From contig NZ_CP062253.1 of the NCBI RefSeq assembly GCF_014863585.1, positions 5,723,501 through 5,787,500 of the forward strand: a DNA stretch of 64,000 bases, read 5' to 3'. A program made the translations under genes and the position numbers. Of the stretch, positions 8,612-17,621 are shown in pieces. How positions within the stretch are numbered: position 1 is the first letter of the stretch; the number at the start of each line of letters is the position of its first letter. The DNA is from Pseudomonas gozinkensis (GTDB taxonomy: Bacteria; Pseudomonadota; Gammaproteobacteria; Pseudomonadales; Pseudomonadaceae). The notes under the pieces were generated by a model. It was given only the letters and a program-made list of their open reading frames with translations, made no database searches and was not told where the DNA came from.

Positions 8612-9619
8612 TTACTCGGTGACCACACTTGGCGAACCCAGGTTGGCCAGGCGCACGCTGTTCTGTACCTGGGCGATTTCACCCGGCGAACCGATCGGTC
8701 CCAGGCGAACCCGGTGCAGGGTCTGCTGATTGCGCACGATCGAGCTGATGAACACCGGAGCGCTCACCATCCCGCTGAGCTTCGACCTCAGGAGTTCTGC
8801 AGCGTCCGGGTTGGCGAACGCGCCCACCTGCAGATACTGGCCAGACGCTGGTGCAGAAGCGTTTTTTTTTGCGTCGAGCTGAACCGGCACGACGGCCGCG
8901 GCGTGCTGCTGCGGCGGCGGAGTCCATTGTTCGACGGTGCCGGCCGAGGCCGTGATCACCGGGGCGCTATTCTGCGCGACTTGCGGCTCGTTGAGCATCA
9001 AAGGCGCCGGACGGCCCTTGGCGGCCCACCATTGCTGAGGGTCGATGCCTTCGACCTTGACCCGCGCGGTGCCGATTTCGGCATAACCGAGCTTTTTCGC
9101 GGCGGCGTAGGACAGGTCGATGATCCGGTCCGAGTAGAACGGCCCGCGGTCATTGACCCGCAGGATCACGCTCTTGTTGTTGTCCAGGTTGGTCACCCGA
9201 ACGTAACTCGGCAGCGGTAGTGTCTTGTGGGCGGCACTCATGCCGTACAGGTCGTAGACCTCGCCATTGGCGGTGTTCTGACCGTGGAATTTTGTGCCGT
9301 ACCAGGACGCGGTGCCGGAGGCCACGTAAGTCTTGGACTCCTGCAACGGGAAGTAGGTCTTGCCCAGCACGGTGTACGGGTTGGCCTTGTACGGGCCGGT
9401 GTGCAGGGTCGGCGTGGCATCCGGGATGCGCGATACGTCGACGTCCCACCACGGCGCGCCGTCCTTGTGGGCCCGGTTGATGTCCAGGCCCGGCTGCGAA
9501 CGCACGGCGGTGGTTGGCTTCTGGCTCGGCGAACGGCTGGTCGAACAACTGGCGACCAGCAACGCCAACGCAGCGAAAGCCACCAGCTTCAGGGGTTTAT
9601 TGATAGGCAATGCCCGCAT
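8612..9619 (-). CDS. rlpA: septal-ring lytic transglycosylase RlpA
   Basis: Outer-membrane lipoprotein that cleaves denuded glycans at the division site. The lipobox VASC puts the acylated cysteine at residue 25. The double-psi beta-barrel domain spans roughly residues 100-200, with GTASWYGTKFHG, GEVYDLYGMSAAHKTLP and ILRVNDRGPF holding the catalytic residues. The C-terminal SPOR domain (roughly 260-335) binds denuded peptidoglycan (YLQVGAFANPDAAELLRSKL). Total 335 residues. The start overlaps the mltB stop (TAATG), so it is translated from the same operon. Confidence 0.95.
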   Translation of the reverse strand: MRALPINKPLKLVAFAALALLVASCSTSRSPSQKPTTAVRSQPGLDINRAHKDGAPWWDVDVSRIPDATPTLHTGPYKANPYTVLGKTYFPLQESKTYVASGTASWYGTKFHGQNTANGEVYDLYGMSAAHKTLPLPSYVRVTNLDNNKSVILRVNDRGPFYSDRIIDLSYAAAKKLGYAEIGTARVKVEGIDPQQWWAAKGRPAPLMLNEPQVAQNSAPVITASAGTVEQWTPPPQQHAAAVVPVQLDAKKNASAPASGQYLQVGAFANPDAAELLRSKLSGMVSAPVFISSIVRNQQTLHRVRLGPIGSPGEIAQVQNSVRLANLGSPSVVTE

Positions 9620-10629
9620 TACTTGACGCCCCGTGCTTGTACCAGCTGTTCAGACAGTTGATGTACGGCCATGGCGTACATCACGCTGCGGTTATAACGC
9701 GTGATCGCGTAGAAATTCTTCAGGCCCATCCAGTATTCCGGGCCATTGTCGCCTTCGAGGCGGAATGCGGTGACCGGCATGTCATCGCGCAGCGCATCAT
9801 GACTCGACCAGCCCAGCGCTCGCAACTCCCCGACGGTTTTCGTCGGCTCGATGCCGGTGGTCAGGCCTTCATCCACCTGCTCGCCCCGTACATCCGCGCG
9901 ACTGACCACCGGCTCGCCGGCAACCCAGCCGTGACGCTTGAAATAGCTGGCGACGCTGCCGATCGCATCATCCGGGTTGTTCCAGATGTTGATGTGGCCG
10001 TCGCCGTCGAAATCCACCGCGTAGGCGCGAAAACTGCTCGGCATGAACTGCGGCAAACCCATCGCCCCGGCGTAGGAACCCTTGAGGGTCAGCGGGTCGA
10101 CCTGCTCTTCGCGCGCCAGCAGCAGGAACTCACGCAGCTCCTTGCGGAAAAATTCGGCACGGGGAGGATAGTCGAAACCCAGCGTGGACAACGCATCGAT
10201 CACCCGGTAATTGCCGGTATTACGTCCGAAAAAGGTCTCAACGCCGATGATCGACACGATCACCTGGGCCGGAACGCCGTATTCCTGCTCGGCTCGGGCC
10301 AGAGTCGCCTCGTGCTGGCGCCAGAAGTCCACACCGCGGGCGATGCGCGCGTCAGTGATGAACATCGGCCGGTATTCTTTCCACTGCTTGACCCGCTCGG
10401 CGGGTTTGGAAATGGCGTCGAGAATCGCCTGTTTGCGCTGGGCCTCGCGGAACACGGCCATCAGTTGTTCGCCGGCGAAACCGTAGTCGCGGGTCATTTC
10501 ACCGACGAATTCGGCCACCTGGGGCGAGCCTTCGTAATCGCCGGCCAACGCTTCCTGCGCGCTGCCAAGGATGCCTACCAGGCCGAGCCACGGTGCGTAT
10601 CGTGTCGCCCAGTCACGCATTACTTGCAT
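9619..10629 (-). CDS. mltB: lytic murein transglycosylase B
   Basis: SLT_2-family enzyme, 336 residues, the orthologue by position of P. aeruginosa sltB1. A non-lipoprotein signal peptide precedes ALAGDYEGSPQ. Catalytic glutamate in IIGVETFFGRNTG; AGAMGLPQFMPSSF and VDFDGDGHINIW are typical of the family. There is no C-terminal peptidoglycan-binding domain, unlike the related gene at 2676-3998. The start was chosen at the ATG at 10629, preceded by GAAGAG. The gene lies between rodA and rlpA in a shape and cell-wall operon. Confidence 0.94.
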   Translation of the reverse strand: MQVMRDWATRYAPWLGLVGILGSAQEALAGDYEGSPQVAEFVGEMTRDYGFAGEQLMAVFREAQRKQAILDAISKPAERVKQWKEYRPMFITDARIARGVDFWRQHEATLARAEQEYGVPAQVIVSIIGVETFFGRNTGNYRVIDALSTLGFDYPPRAEFFRKELREFLLLAREEQVDPLTLKGSYAGAMGLPQFMPSSFRAYAVDFDGDGHINIWNNPDDAIGSVASYFKRHGWVAGEPVVSRADVRGEQVDEGLTTGIEPTKTVGELRALGWSSHDALRDDMPVTAFRLEGDNGPEYWMGLKNFYAITRYNRSVMYAMAVHQLSEQLVQARGVK

Positions 10630-10646
10630 TGAACTCTTCACCTTAT

Positions 10647-11789
10647 TCAAACCTGTGCGATCCACTTGCGATGGGTATGGATCGACATCAAAACCCCAAA
10701 CGCTGACAGCAGCGTCACCAGCGAAGTTCCGCCGTAGCTAATGAACGGCAACGGCACCCCCACCACCGGCAACAGGCCACTGACCATACCGATGTTGACG
10801 AAAACGTAAACAAAAAACGTCATGGTCAGCGCACCGGCCAGCAATTTGCCGAACAGCGTCTGCGCCTGGGCGGTAATCACCAGGCCACGACCGATCAGCA
10901 ACAGATAGATCAGCAACAGTGCGCAGATGCCCACCAGGCCAAACTCTTCGCCCAGCACCGCAATGATGAAGTCAGTGTGGCTTTCCGGCAGGAAGTCCAG
11001 GTGCGACTGGGTGCCCAGCAGCCAGCCCTTGCCGAATACGCCACCGGAACCGATGGCGGCTTTCGACTGAATGATGTTCCAGCCAGTGCCCAGCGGATCG
11101 CTTTCCGGGTCGAGGAACGTCAGGATCCGCTGTTTCTGGTAGTCGTGCATGATGAAAAACCACATCGCCACCGACACCGGAATCGCCGCCGCCAGTACGC
11201 TGAGAATCCAGCGCCAGCGCAGCCCGCCCATAAACAGTACGAAGGCGCCACCGGCCAGAATCAGCAGCGAAGTGCCGAGATCGGGTTGACGTACGATCAG
11301 GGCGAACGGCACACCGATCAGCAGCAGACTGATGCCGACATGCTTGAGCTGCGGCGGCAAAGTGCGTTTGGACAGATACCAGGCGATGGTCGCCGGCATC
11401 AGGATTTTCATGAACTCCGAGGGCTGGAAGCGGATCACCCCGGGGATGTTGATCCAGCGGGTCGCCCCCATGGCGTTGTGGCCCATGATGTCCACCACCA
11501 GCAGGAGCACCACCCCGACCACGTAGCCGAGCGGTACCCAGCGCGCCATGAACCGAGGCTCGAACTGGGCAATGATGATCATCGACACCAGACCGATGCC
11601 GAACGAAGTGGCTTGTTTACCCAGCAGATCCCAGCTCTTGCCGCTGGCCGAATACAGCACAAACAGGCTGCCGGCTGCGAGGATCAGCAGCAGGACCAAC
11701 AAAGGGCCATCGATATGCAAACGTTGCAGCAGCGTCGCCCGGCGACGCATCACATCCTCGCTGGAGAGCATGCGATCGAAATTATTCAT
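10647..11789 (-). CDS. rodA: rod-shape SEDS peptidoglycan polymerase RodA
   Basis: Integral membrane glycosyltransferase that polymerises lipid II during cell elongation together with PBP2. The 380-residue protein has about ten hydrophobic helices. SEDS landmarks are FEPRFMARWVP, QPDLGTSLLI, the long periplasmic loop QKAAIGSGG-like segment (SKAAIGSGGVFGKGWL) and the C-terminal GVPLPFISYGGTSLVTLL. The ATG at 11789 overlaps the last eight bases of mrdA, indicating coupled translation with its partner transpeptidase. Confidence 0.96.
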   Translation of the reverse strand: MNNFDRMLSSEDVMRRRATLLQRLHIDGPLLVLLLILAAGSLFVLYSASGKSWDLLGKQATSFGIGLVSMIIIAQFEPRFMARWVPLGYVVGVVLLLVVDIMGHNAMGATRWINIPGVIRFQPSEFMKILMPATIAWYLSKRTLPPQLKHVGISLLLIGVPFALIVRQPDLGTSLLILAGGAFVLFMGGLRWRWILSVLAAAIPVSVAMWFFIMHDYQKQRILTFLDPESDPLGTGWNIIQSKAAIGSGGVFGKGWLLGTQSHLDFLPESHTDFIIAVLGEEFGLVGICALLLIYLLLIGRGLVITAQAQTLFGKLLAGALTMTFFVYVFVNIGMVSGLLPVVGVPLPFISYGGTSLVTLLSAFGVLMSIHTHRKWIAQV

Positions 11790-13677
11790 CACGGGCCGTA
11801 GCCTCCGCACTGATAGGGCTGGCGTATTCGGCCTTCAACCGTCCGTCCTGATCCAGCAGCCAGGCATCCATGACCTGGCGCACCACCGGTGCTGCGACAC
11901 CGGAACCGGACTCACCGTTCTCGACCATCACCGACACCACGATTTTCGGGTCATCCGCCGGCGCGAAGCCGACAAACAGGGCGTGGTCGCGGTGGCGTTC
12001 CTGGACCTTGGAGCGGTCGTACTTTTCACCTTGTTTGATCGCCACGACCTGCGCCGTACCGGACTTGCCGGCGATCCGGTATTGCGCGCCGATGGCCGCT
12101 TTACGCGCCGTACCCCGTGCACCGTGCATCACCTGTTGCATGCCATGGTTGACCTTGGTCCAGTCCGACGGATCGCGCAGGATGATATCCGGCATCGGAT
12201 TCTCATCCACCGGCTTCACGCCTTCGAGGGATTTGGCCAGGTGCGGGCGGTTCCACACACCTTTGTTGGCTACCAGCGCAGTGGCCTGGGCCAGTTGCAG
12301 CGGGGTCGATTGCATATAGCCCTGGCCGATCCCGAGAATCAGGGTTTCGCCGGGGAACCACGCCTGGCGCCGGGTCGCGCGTTTCCACTCGCGGGACGGC
12401 ATCAGGCCGGGGGATTCTTCGAACATGTCCAGCGAGACCTTCTGGCCGATGCCGAACTTGTTCATGTAGGCCGACAACCGGTCGATGCCCAGCTTGTGTG
12501 CCAAATCATAGAAGTAGGTGTCGTTGGACCGCATGATCGCCGTGTCGAGGTCGACGAAGCCGTCCCCGGTGCGGTTCCAGTTGCGGTACTTGTGATCGTA
12601 GTTGGGCAGCATGTAGTACCCGGGGTCGAAGACCCGGCTTGACGCCGTCACCACGCCTGCATCGAGACCGGCAATCGCCACCGCCGGCTTGATCGTCGAA
12701 CCCGGCGGGTACAGGCCGCGCAGTACGCGGTTGAACAGCGGCCGGTCGATCGAGTCGCGCAGCTCGGCATAAGCCTTGAAGCTGATGCCGGTGACGAACA
12801 GATTCGGGTCGAAGCTCGGCTGACTGACCATCGCCAGCACTTCGCCGGTTTTCGGATCGAGCGCCACCACCGCGCCACGTCGACCGCCCAGCGCGGCCTC
12901 GGCGGCCTCCTGCAACTTGATGTCGAGGCTCAGGACAATGTCCTTGCCCGGTATCGGATCGGTACGCTTGAGCACGCGCAGGACGCGGCCACGGGCGTTG
13001 GTCTCGACCTCTTCGTAACCCACCTGACCGTGCAGCTCGGCTTCATAGAAGCGTTCGATGCCGGTCTTGCCGATGTGGTGGGTGCCGCTGTAGTTGACCG
13101 GGTCGAGGGTCTTCAGCTCTTTCTCGTTGATCCGCCCCATGTAACCCACCGAGTGCGCGAAATGCGCACCCTGCGGATAGTGACGCACCAGTTGCGCGAC
13201 TACCTCGACGCCCGGCAGGCGGAACTGATTCACCGCGATCCGGGCGATCTGCTCTTCGGTCAGCTCGAACAGGATCGGCACCGGCTCGAACGGCCGACGG
13301 CCCTGGCGCATGCGCTTCTCGAAAATCACCCGATCTTCCGGTGTCAGCTCCAGCACCTCGACGATCACGTCGAGCACTTGCTGCCAGTCGCCGGAACGCT
13401 CGCGGGTCATGCTCAGGCTGAAGCTCGGACGGTTGTCCGCCACCACCACGCCGTTGCGGTCGAAAATCAGGCCACGGGTCGGCGGGATCGGCTGGACATG
13501 CACCCGGTTGTTTTCCGACAGGGTCGAGTGGTACTCGTACTGAATCACCTGCAGGTAATACAGGCGCGCAATCAGCACGCAGATCAGCGCCACCACCGCA
13601 ATTGCGCCGAACACGACGCGAGCACGCACCAGACGGGCGTCTTTTTCGTGGTCCTTGATGCGGATCGGCTGAGACAT
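11782..13677 (-). CDS. mrdA: penicillin-binding protein 2
   Basis: Class B transpeptidase that crosslinks peptidoglycan during elongation, partner of RodA. The 631-residue protein has one N-terminal membrane anchor (VVFGAIAVVALICVLIARLY), a pedestal region with RGLIFDRNGVVVADN, then the transpeptidase domain. Motifs: YPPGSTIKP with catalytic Ser at residue 327, RSNDTYF, and KSGTAQ. It is followed by rodA with an 8-base overlap and preceded by rlmH at nine bases. Confidence 0.96.
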   Translation of the reverse strand: MSQPIRIKDHEKDARLVRARVVFGAIAVVALICVLIARLYYLQVIQYEYHSTLSENNRVHVQPIPPTRGLIFDRNGVVVADNRPSFSLSMTRERSGDWQQVLDVIVEVLELTPEDRVIFEKRMRQGRRPFEPVPILFELTEEQIARIAVNQFRLPGVEVVAQLVRHYPQGAHFAHSVGYMGRINEKELKTLDPVNYSGTHHIGKTGIERFYEAELHGQVGYEEVETNARGRVLRVLKRTDPIPGKDIVLSLDIKLQEAAEAALGGRRGAVVALDPKTGEVLAMVSQPSFDPNLFVTGISFKAYAELRDSIDRPLFNRVLRGLYPPGSTIKPAVAIAGLDAGVVTASSRVFDPGYYMLPNYDHKYRNWNRTGDGFVDLDTAIMRSNDTYFYDLAHKLGIDRLSAYMNKFGIGQKVSLDMFEESPGLMPSREWKRATRRQAWFPGETLILGIGQGYMQSTPLQLAQATALVANKGVWNRPHLAKSLEGVKPVDENPMPDIILRDPSDWTKVNHGMQQVMHGARGTARKAAIGAQYRIAGKSGTAQVVAIKQGEKYDRSKVQERHRDHALFVGFAPADDPKIVVSVMVENGESGSGVAAPVVRQVMDAWLLDQDGRLKAEYASPISAEATARDE

Positions 13678-13686
13678 GAGGGCGGA

Positions 13687-14154
13687 TTACTTGTGGTAAG
13701 GGTGGCCGGACAGCACGGTCCAGGCACGATACAACTGCTCGCCGATGAGGATGCGCACCAGCGGGTGCGGCAGCGTCAGCGGCGATAACGACCAGCGCTG
13801 ATCCGCGCGGGCACAGACTTCCGGCGCCAACCCTTCCGGGCCTCCGACCATGAAGTTGACCGTGCGCGAGTCCAGGCGCCAGCGATCGAGTTCGACCGCC
13901 AGCTGCTCGGTGCTCCAGGGCTTGCCATGAACTTCGAGGGTGACGATCCGCTCGTTCTGCCCGACCTTGGCCAGCATGGCTTCGCCTTCCTGACGGATGA
14001 AGCGGGCCACGTCGGCGTTCTTGCCACGGGTATTGAGCGGAATTTCCACCAGTTCCAGCGCCAGTTCGGACGGAAGACGCTTGGCATATTCATGCCAGCC
14101 TTCTTCCACCCACTTGGGCATGCGTGAACCGACGGCGATCAGTCGCAGTCGCAC
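13687..14154 (-). CDS. rlmH: 23S rRNA pseudouridine-1915 N3-methyltransferase
   Basis: SPOUT-family methyltransferase modifying helix 69 of 23S rRNA. The 155-residue length is exact for the family. Motifs: [13 protein letters not shown] at the start, EGEAML, then [14 protein letters not shown] and the knotted SAM-binding loop FMVGGPEGL, ending with [22 protein letters not shown]. It lies between rsfS and mrdA, as in many gammaproteobacteria. Confidence 0.97.
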   Translation of the reverse strand: MRLRLIAVGSRMPKWVEEGWHEYAKRLPSELALELVEIPLNTRGKNADVARFIRQEGEAMLAKVGQNERIVTLEVHGKPWSTEQLAVELDRWRLDSRTVNFMVGGPEGLAPEVCARADQRWSLSPLTLPHPLVRILIGEQLYRAWTVLSGHPYHK

Positions 14155-14163
14155 AGCAATCCC

Positions 14164-14658
14164 TTACAGCTGGTCTTTGTTGAGCTTGGTGAAATGCTCG
14201 TGGGTGTTTTCCGGGCTGTGGTGCTTGGCGTCCGCCGCACGGCTTTGCTCGGCACCGGCCCACAGGCGCTCCAGGTCGTAGAACTGACGCGCCGAGGCAG
14301 TCATCATGTGCACGATCACCAGGTCCAGGTCCAGCAGCACCCAGTCGCTGTCGCCCTTGCCTTCTTCGCCCAGCGGCTTGGCGCCGTTCTTTTTGACCTC
14401 TTCGCGAACCTTGTCCAGCATCGCGTTGATCTGGCGGTTGGAAGTACCGGTGGCGATGATCATGTAGTCGGTGATGCTCTGCTTGTCGCGCACATCAATG
14501 ATCTGGATGTCCTGGGCCTTGACGTCTTCCAGGGCTGCAACGGCCACCTTGACCAGTTCGTCGCCCTTGAGCGGCTCGTTGGAGTTGACCGGCTCTGGCA
14601 GCGGAGCGCTCTTGAATGTGCCTTTGCGCTTTACTTTGGTTTGGTCTTTGTCAGTCAT
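14164..14658 (-). CDS. rsfS: ribosome silencing factor RsfS
   Basis: Binds uL14 on the large ribosomal subunit and blocks subunit joining in slow growth. The RsfS core is residues about 35-140: AALEDVKAQDIQIIDVRDK, SITDYMIIATGTSNRQ, then GDSDWVLLDLDLVIVHMM and FYDLERLWAGAE. At 164 residues it is longer than the usual 105-120: about 30 extra basic N-terminal residues (TKVKRKGTFKS) and a 20-residue tail. The ATG at 14658 has only a weak ribosome-binding site, so the true start is uncertain. It lies between nadD and rlmH. Confidence 0.93.
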   Translation of the reverse strand: MTDKDQTKVKRKGTFKSAPLPEPVNSNEPLKGDELVKVAVAALEDVKAQDIQIIDVRDKQSITDYMIIATGTSNRQINAMLDKVREEVKKNGAKPLGEEGKGDSDWVLLDLDLVIVHMMTASARQFYDLERLWAGAEQSRAADAKHHSPENTHEHFTKLNKDQL

Positions 14659-14730
14659 ATAAAACTCGTTTTGCTCATATATTCGGCGGCTTGGCGACAC
14701 GTGGATTCGTATCAGTGAAGCACGCCTTGT

Positions 14731-15420
14731 TCAGTTCGACGCACGGTACAGACCGTGCGCATCGATGTAGGCCAGGACCGCGTCGGGCACCAGGAAACGT
14801 ACCGACTTACCGCTGGCCAGCAGTTGACGGATCTGGGTGGCGGAAACCGCGAGCGGTGTCTGCCAGACGAATGCAATCTGTCCGCTCGGCCCCTTCAGGG
14901 CCAGCGGGTCGCTCACCGAACGCGCTGCCAGCAGGTTGCGCAAGGCATCCGGCGGTTCGCTGTCGGCGTCCGGGCGCTGTAGCACCAGGATGTGGCAATG
15001 CTGGAGCAACTCTTCCCAGCGGTGCCAAGTGGGCAGGCCGCAAAATGCGTCCCAGCCCAGAAGCAGAAAAACCTGGGTCTCGGCGGCCATTTCGGCCCGC
15101 AGCGACTCCAGGGTATCGATGGTCCAGGACGGTTTGTCCCGCTGCAATTCGCGGGCGTCCACCACCAGCGGCGGCACACCGGCCACCGCACATTCAACCA
15201 TTGCCAGCCGATCCTGCGCCGACACCTGCGGCGTATCGCGGTGCGGCGGCCGGGCGCTGGGCATCATGCGCAGCTCATCGAGCCCCAGCGCTTCGGCAAC
15301 TTCCAGCGCCCCACGCAAATGGCCGACGTGCACCGGGTCGAATGTCCCGCCCAGTACGCCAATGCGCCGGGGACGGGACTTCTTGCCGGGTTTCGGCGCT
15401 TTCAGGTCGAGGTCGGACAA
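14731..15420 (-). CDS. nadD: nicotinate-nucleotide adenylyltransferase
   Basis: Adenylates nicotinate mononucleotide in NAD synthesis. The nucleotidyltransferase motif [11 protein letters not shown] is near the N-terminus, and [12 protein letters not shown] is the C-terminal ISSTxIR equivalent; [19 protein letters not shown] lies between. The start is uncertain. A TTG at 15420 directly follows the proA stop and gives 229 residues. An ATG at 15453 would add 11 residues and overlap proA by 32 bases. I prefer TTG because the family core starts only about 20 residues later (PRRIGVLGG). Confidence 0.9.
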   Translation of the reverse strand: MSDLDLKAPKPGKKSRPRRIGVLGGTFDPVHVGHLRGALEVAEALGLDELRMMPSARPPHRDTPQVSAQDRLAMVECAVAGVPPLVVDARELQRDKPSWTIDTLESLRAEMAAETQVFLLLGWDAFCGLPTWHRWEELLQHCHILVLQRPDADSEPPDALRNLLAARSVSDPLALKGPSGQIAFVWQTPLAVSATQIRQLLASGKSVRFLVPDAVLAYIDAHGLYRASN

Positions 15421-15421
15421 G

Positions 15422-16693
15422 TCAGACCGTCGCCTGGCCGCGCAACTGGCCATCACCGACCACGATGTACTTCTCGCAGGTCAGTCCTTCGAGGCCCACC
15501 GGGCCACGGGCGTGCAGCTTATCAGTAGAAATGCCGATCTCGGCACCCAATCCGTATTCGAATCCGTCGGCGAAGCAGGTCGGGGTGTTGATCATGACCG
15601 ACGCCGAGTCGACCTGAGCCACGAACTGGCGGGTGTCGGCGAGGTTTTCGCTGACGATCGAGTCGGTGTGATGGGAGCCGAAATGGTTGATGTGTTCGAT
15701 GGCCTGATCCAGGCCATCCACCACGCGGATCGACAGAATCGGCGCCAGGTACTCGGTGCTCCAGTCTTCTTCGGTCGCCGCTACCGCTTCAATGATCGCC
15801 CGGGTACGTTCGCAACCACGCATTTCGACGCCTTTCTCGCGGAACTGCCTGGCCATCGACGGCAGGAAATCCTTCGCAACACTTTGATCGACCAGCAAAG
15901 TCTCCATCGCACCGCAGATGCCATAGCGATAGGTTTTGGCATTGAAGGCGATGCGCTGGGCTTTCGACAGATCGGCGTGTTCGCTGACATAGACGTGGCA
16001 GATGCCGTCCAGGTGCTTGATCACCGGCACCCGGGCGTCACGGCTGATGCGCTCGATCAGACCACGGCCACCGCGCGGTACGATCACGTCTACGTACTCG
16101 GGCATGGTGATCAGCGCGCCAACGGCGGCACGGTCAGTGGTTTCCACCACTTGCACCACGGCGGCCGGCAGTTCGGCTTCGGCCAGACCGCGCTGGATGC
16201 AGGCGGCAATCGCGCGGTTGGAATGAATCGCCTCGGAACCACCGCGCAGGATGGTCGCGTTGCCGGACTTCAGGCACAGGCTGGCGGCATCGATGGTCAC
16301 GTTGGGACGGGATTCGTAGATGATCCCGATCACGCCCAGCGGTACACGCATCTTGCCGACCTGAATACCCGACGGACGGAAGCTCATGTCGCGGATCGCA
16401 CCCACGGGATCCGGCAGCGCTGCGACCTGACGCAGACCGACGATCATGCCGTCGATGCGCGCCGGGGTCAGTTCCAGACGTTCCAGCAGCGAAGGCTCCA
16501 GACCGTTGGCGCGACCGGCGGCCAGATCCTGTTCATTGGCTGCCGCAAGCTCGGCGCGGGCAGCGTCCAGGGCATTGGCGGCAGCCAGCAGGGCGCGGTT
16601 TTTCTGCGCGGTGCTGGCACGGCCGATGACGCGGGAGGCTTCGCGGGCGGCGCGACCCAATCGGGTCATGTAGTCAAGAACGGACTCAGTCAT
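15422..16693 (-). CDS. proA: glutamate-5-semialdehyde dehydrogenase (gamma-glutamyl phosphate reductase)
   Basis: Reduces gamma-glutamyl phosphate to the semialdehyde in proline synthesis. The 423-residue length is typical. Signatures: [36 protein letters not shown], and the catalytic cysteine in [13 protein letters not shown]. The C-terminal region contains [15 protein letters not shown]. The ATG at 16693 was chosen because it begins MTESVLDYM, like family members. It lies immediately upstream of nadD. Confidence 0.96.
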   Translation of the reverse strand: MTESVLDYMTRLGRAAREASRVIGRASTAQKNRALLAAANALDAARAELAAANEQDLAAGRANGLEPSLLERLELTPARIDGMIVGLRQVAALPDPVGAIRDMSFRPSGIQVGKMRVPLGVIGIIYESRPNVTIDAASLCLKSGNATILRGGSEAIHSNRAIAACIQRGLAEAELPAAVVQVVETTDRAAVGALITMPEYVDVIVPRGGRGLIERISRDARVPVIKHLDGICHVYVSEHADLSKAQRIAFNAKTYRYGICGAMETLLVDQSVAKDFLPSMARQFREKGVEMRGCERTRAIIEAVAATEEDWSTEYLAPILSIRVVDGLDQAIEHINHFGSHHTDSIVSENLADTRQFVAQVDSASVMINTPTCFADGFEYGLGAEIGISTDKLHARGPVGLEGLTCEKYIVVGDGQLRGQATV

Positions 16694-16870
16694 GGTCTGC
16701 TGGGGTCTTGGCAAAGAGGAAAGCGGCAGATTATAGCTGTCGCGTCCCGGGACTAACAGCGGTGACGGGCGGATGGTCGAAATGGACGGCGATTTGCCGA
16801 CGTTCAGCCGGGATTAAGCCGCCAATTGTTATCATCACGACCTCCTTCGCCTGGATAAACACTGTTTGCC

Positions 16871-17566
16871 ATGTCCAACCTGACCGTTCGCGCCACCTCC
16901 GCGCGCCAGCCTGTGGGCCTTGCGGACGCCTTTTTCGACCGAGACGCCCAGACGCTGGCCCGCGATCTGCTCGGCAAAGTCATCCGCCACCGCGTCGGCG
17001 ATTTGTGGCTCAGCGCCCGGATCATCGAAACCGAAGCGTATTACTGCGAAGAAAAAGGCAGCCACGCGTCCCTCGGCTACACAGAAAAGCGTAAGGCTTT
17101 GTTTCTGGACGGCGGCCACATCTATATGTACTACGCCCGTGGCGGCGATTCGCTGAACTTCAGCGCGCAGGGTCCGGGCAACGCGGTGCTGATCAAATCG
17201 GCCTATCCATGGGTCGACGAGATCAGCGGCCCGGCCAGTCTGGCGCAGATGCTATTGAACAACCCCGATGCTCAGGGTCGACCGCGTCCGTCGCAAAAGC
17301 TCTGCGCCGGGCAGACATTGCTCTGCAAGGCGCTGGGACTGAAAGTGCCGATGTGGGATGCCAAACGCTTCGACCATGAAATCCTGCTGGTGGAAGACAC
17401 CGGCCCCGCGCCGACCCATATGATTCAAACAACCCGCCTGGGCATTCCCCACGGCCGCGACGAACACTTGATGTATCGCTTCGTCGATGCCGCCTATGCC
17501 CAGTGGTGCACGCGGAACCCGCTGCGTCGTGGTCAGGTCGAAGGTCGCGATTATTTTCTGCTGTGA
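16871..17566 (+). CDS. DNA-3-methyladenine glycosylase (Mpg/AAG family)
   Basis: Excises alkylated purines such as 3-methyladenine from DNA in base-excision repair. Family features in the 231 residues: DLLGKVIRHR, then ARIIETEAYYCEEKGSHAS with the catalytic glutamate, IYMYYARGGDSLNFSAQGPG forming the base-binding pocket, and C-terminal RLGIPHGRDEHLMYRFVD. The DNA-intercalating tyrosine region is in HIYMYY. It is transcribed divergently from proA and followed at 55 bases by a DedA-PAP2 gene. Confidence 0.92.
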   Translation: MSNLTVRATSARQPVGLADAFFDRDAQTLARDLLGKVIRHRVGDLWLSARIIETEAYYCEEKGSHASLGYTEKRKALFLDGGHIYMYYARGGDSLNFSAQGPGNAVLIKSAYPWVDEISGPASLAQMLLNNPDAQGRPRPSQKLCAGQTLLCKALGLKVPMWDAKRFDHEILLVEDTGPAPTHMIQTTRLGIPHGRDEHLMYRFVDAAYAQWCTRNPLRRGQVEGRDYFLL

Positions 17567-17621
17567 ATGCACACCCCTGCGGCACGCCGGCCAGGGACCT
17601 CAATGAAATGGAGTGGTTTGT

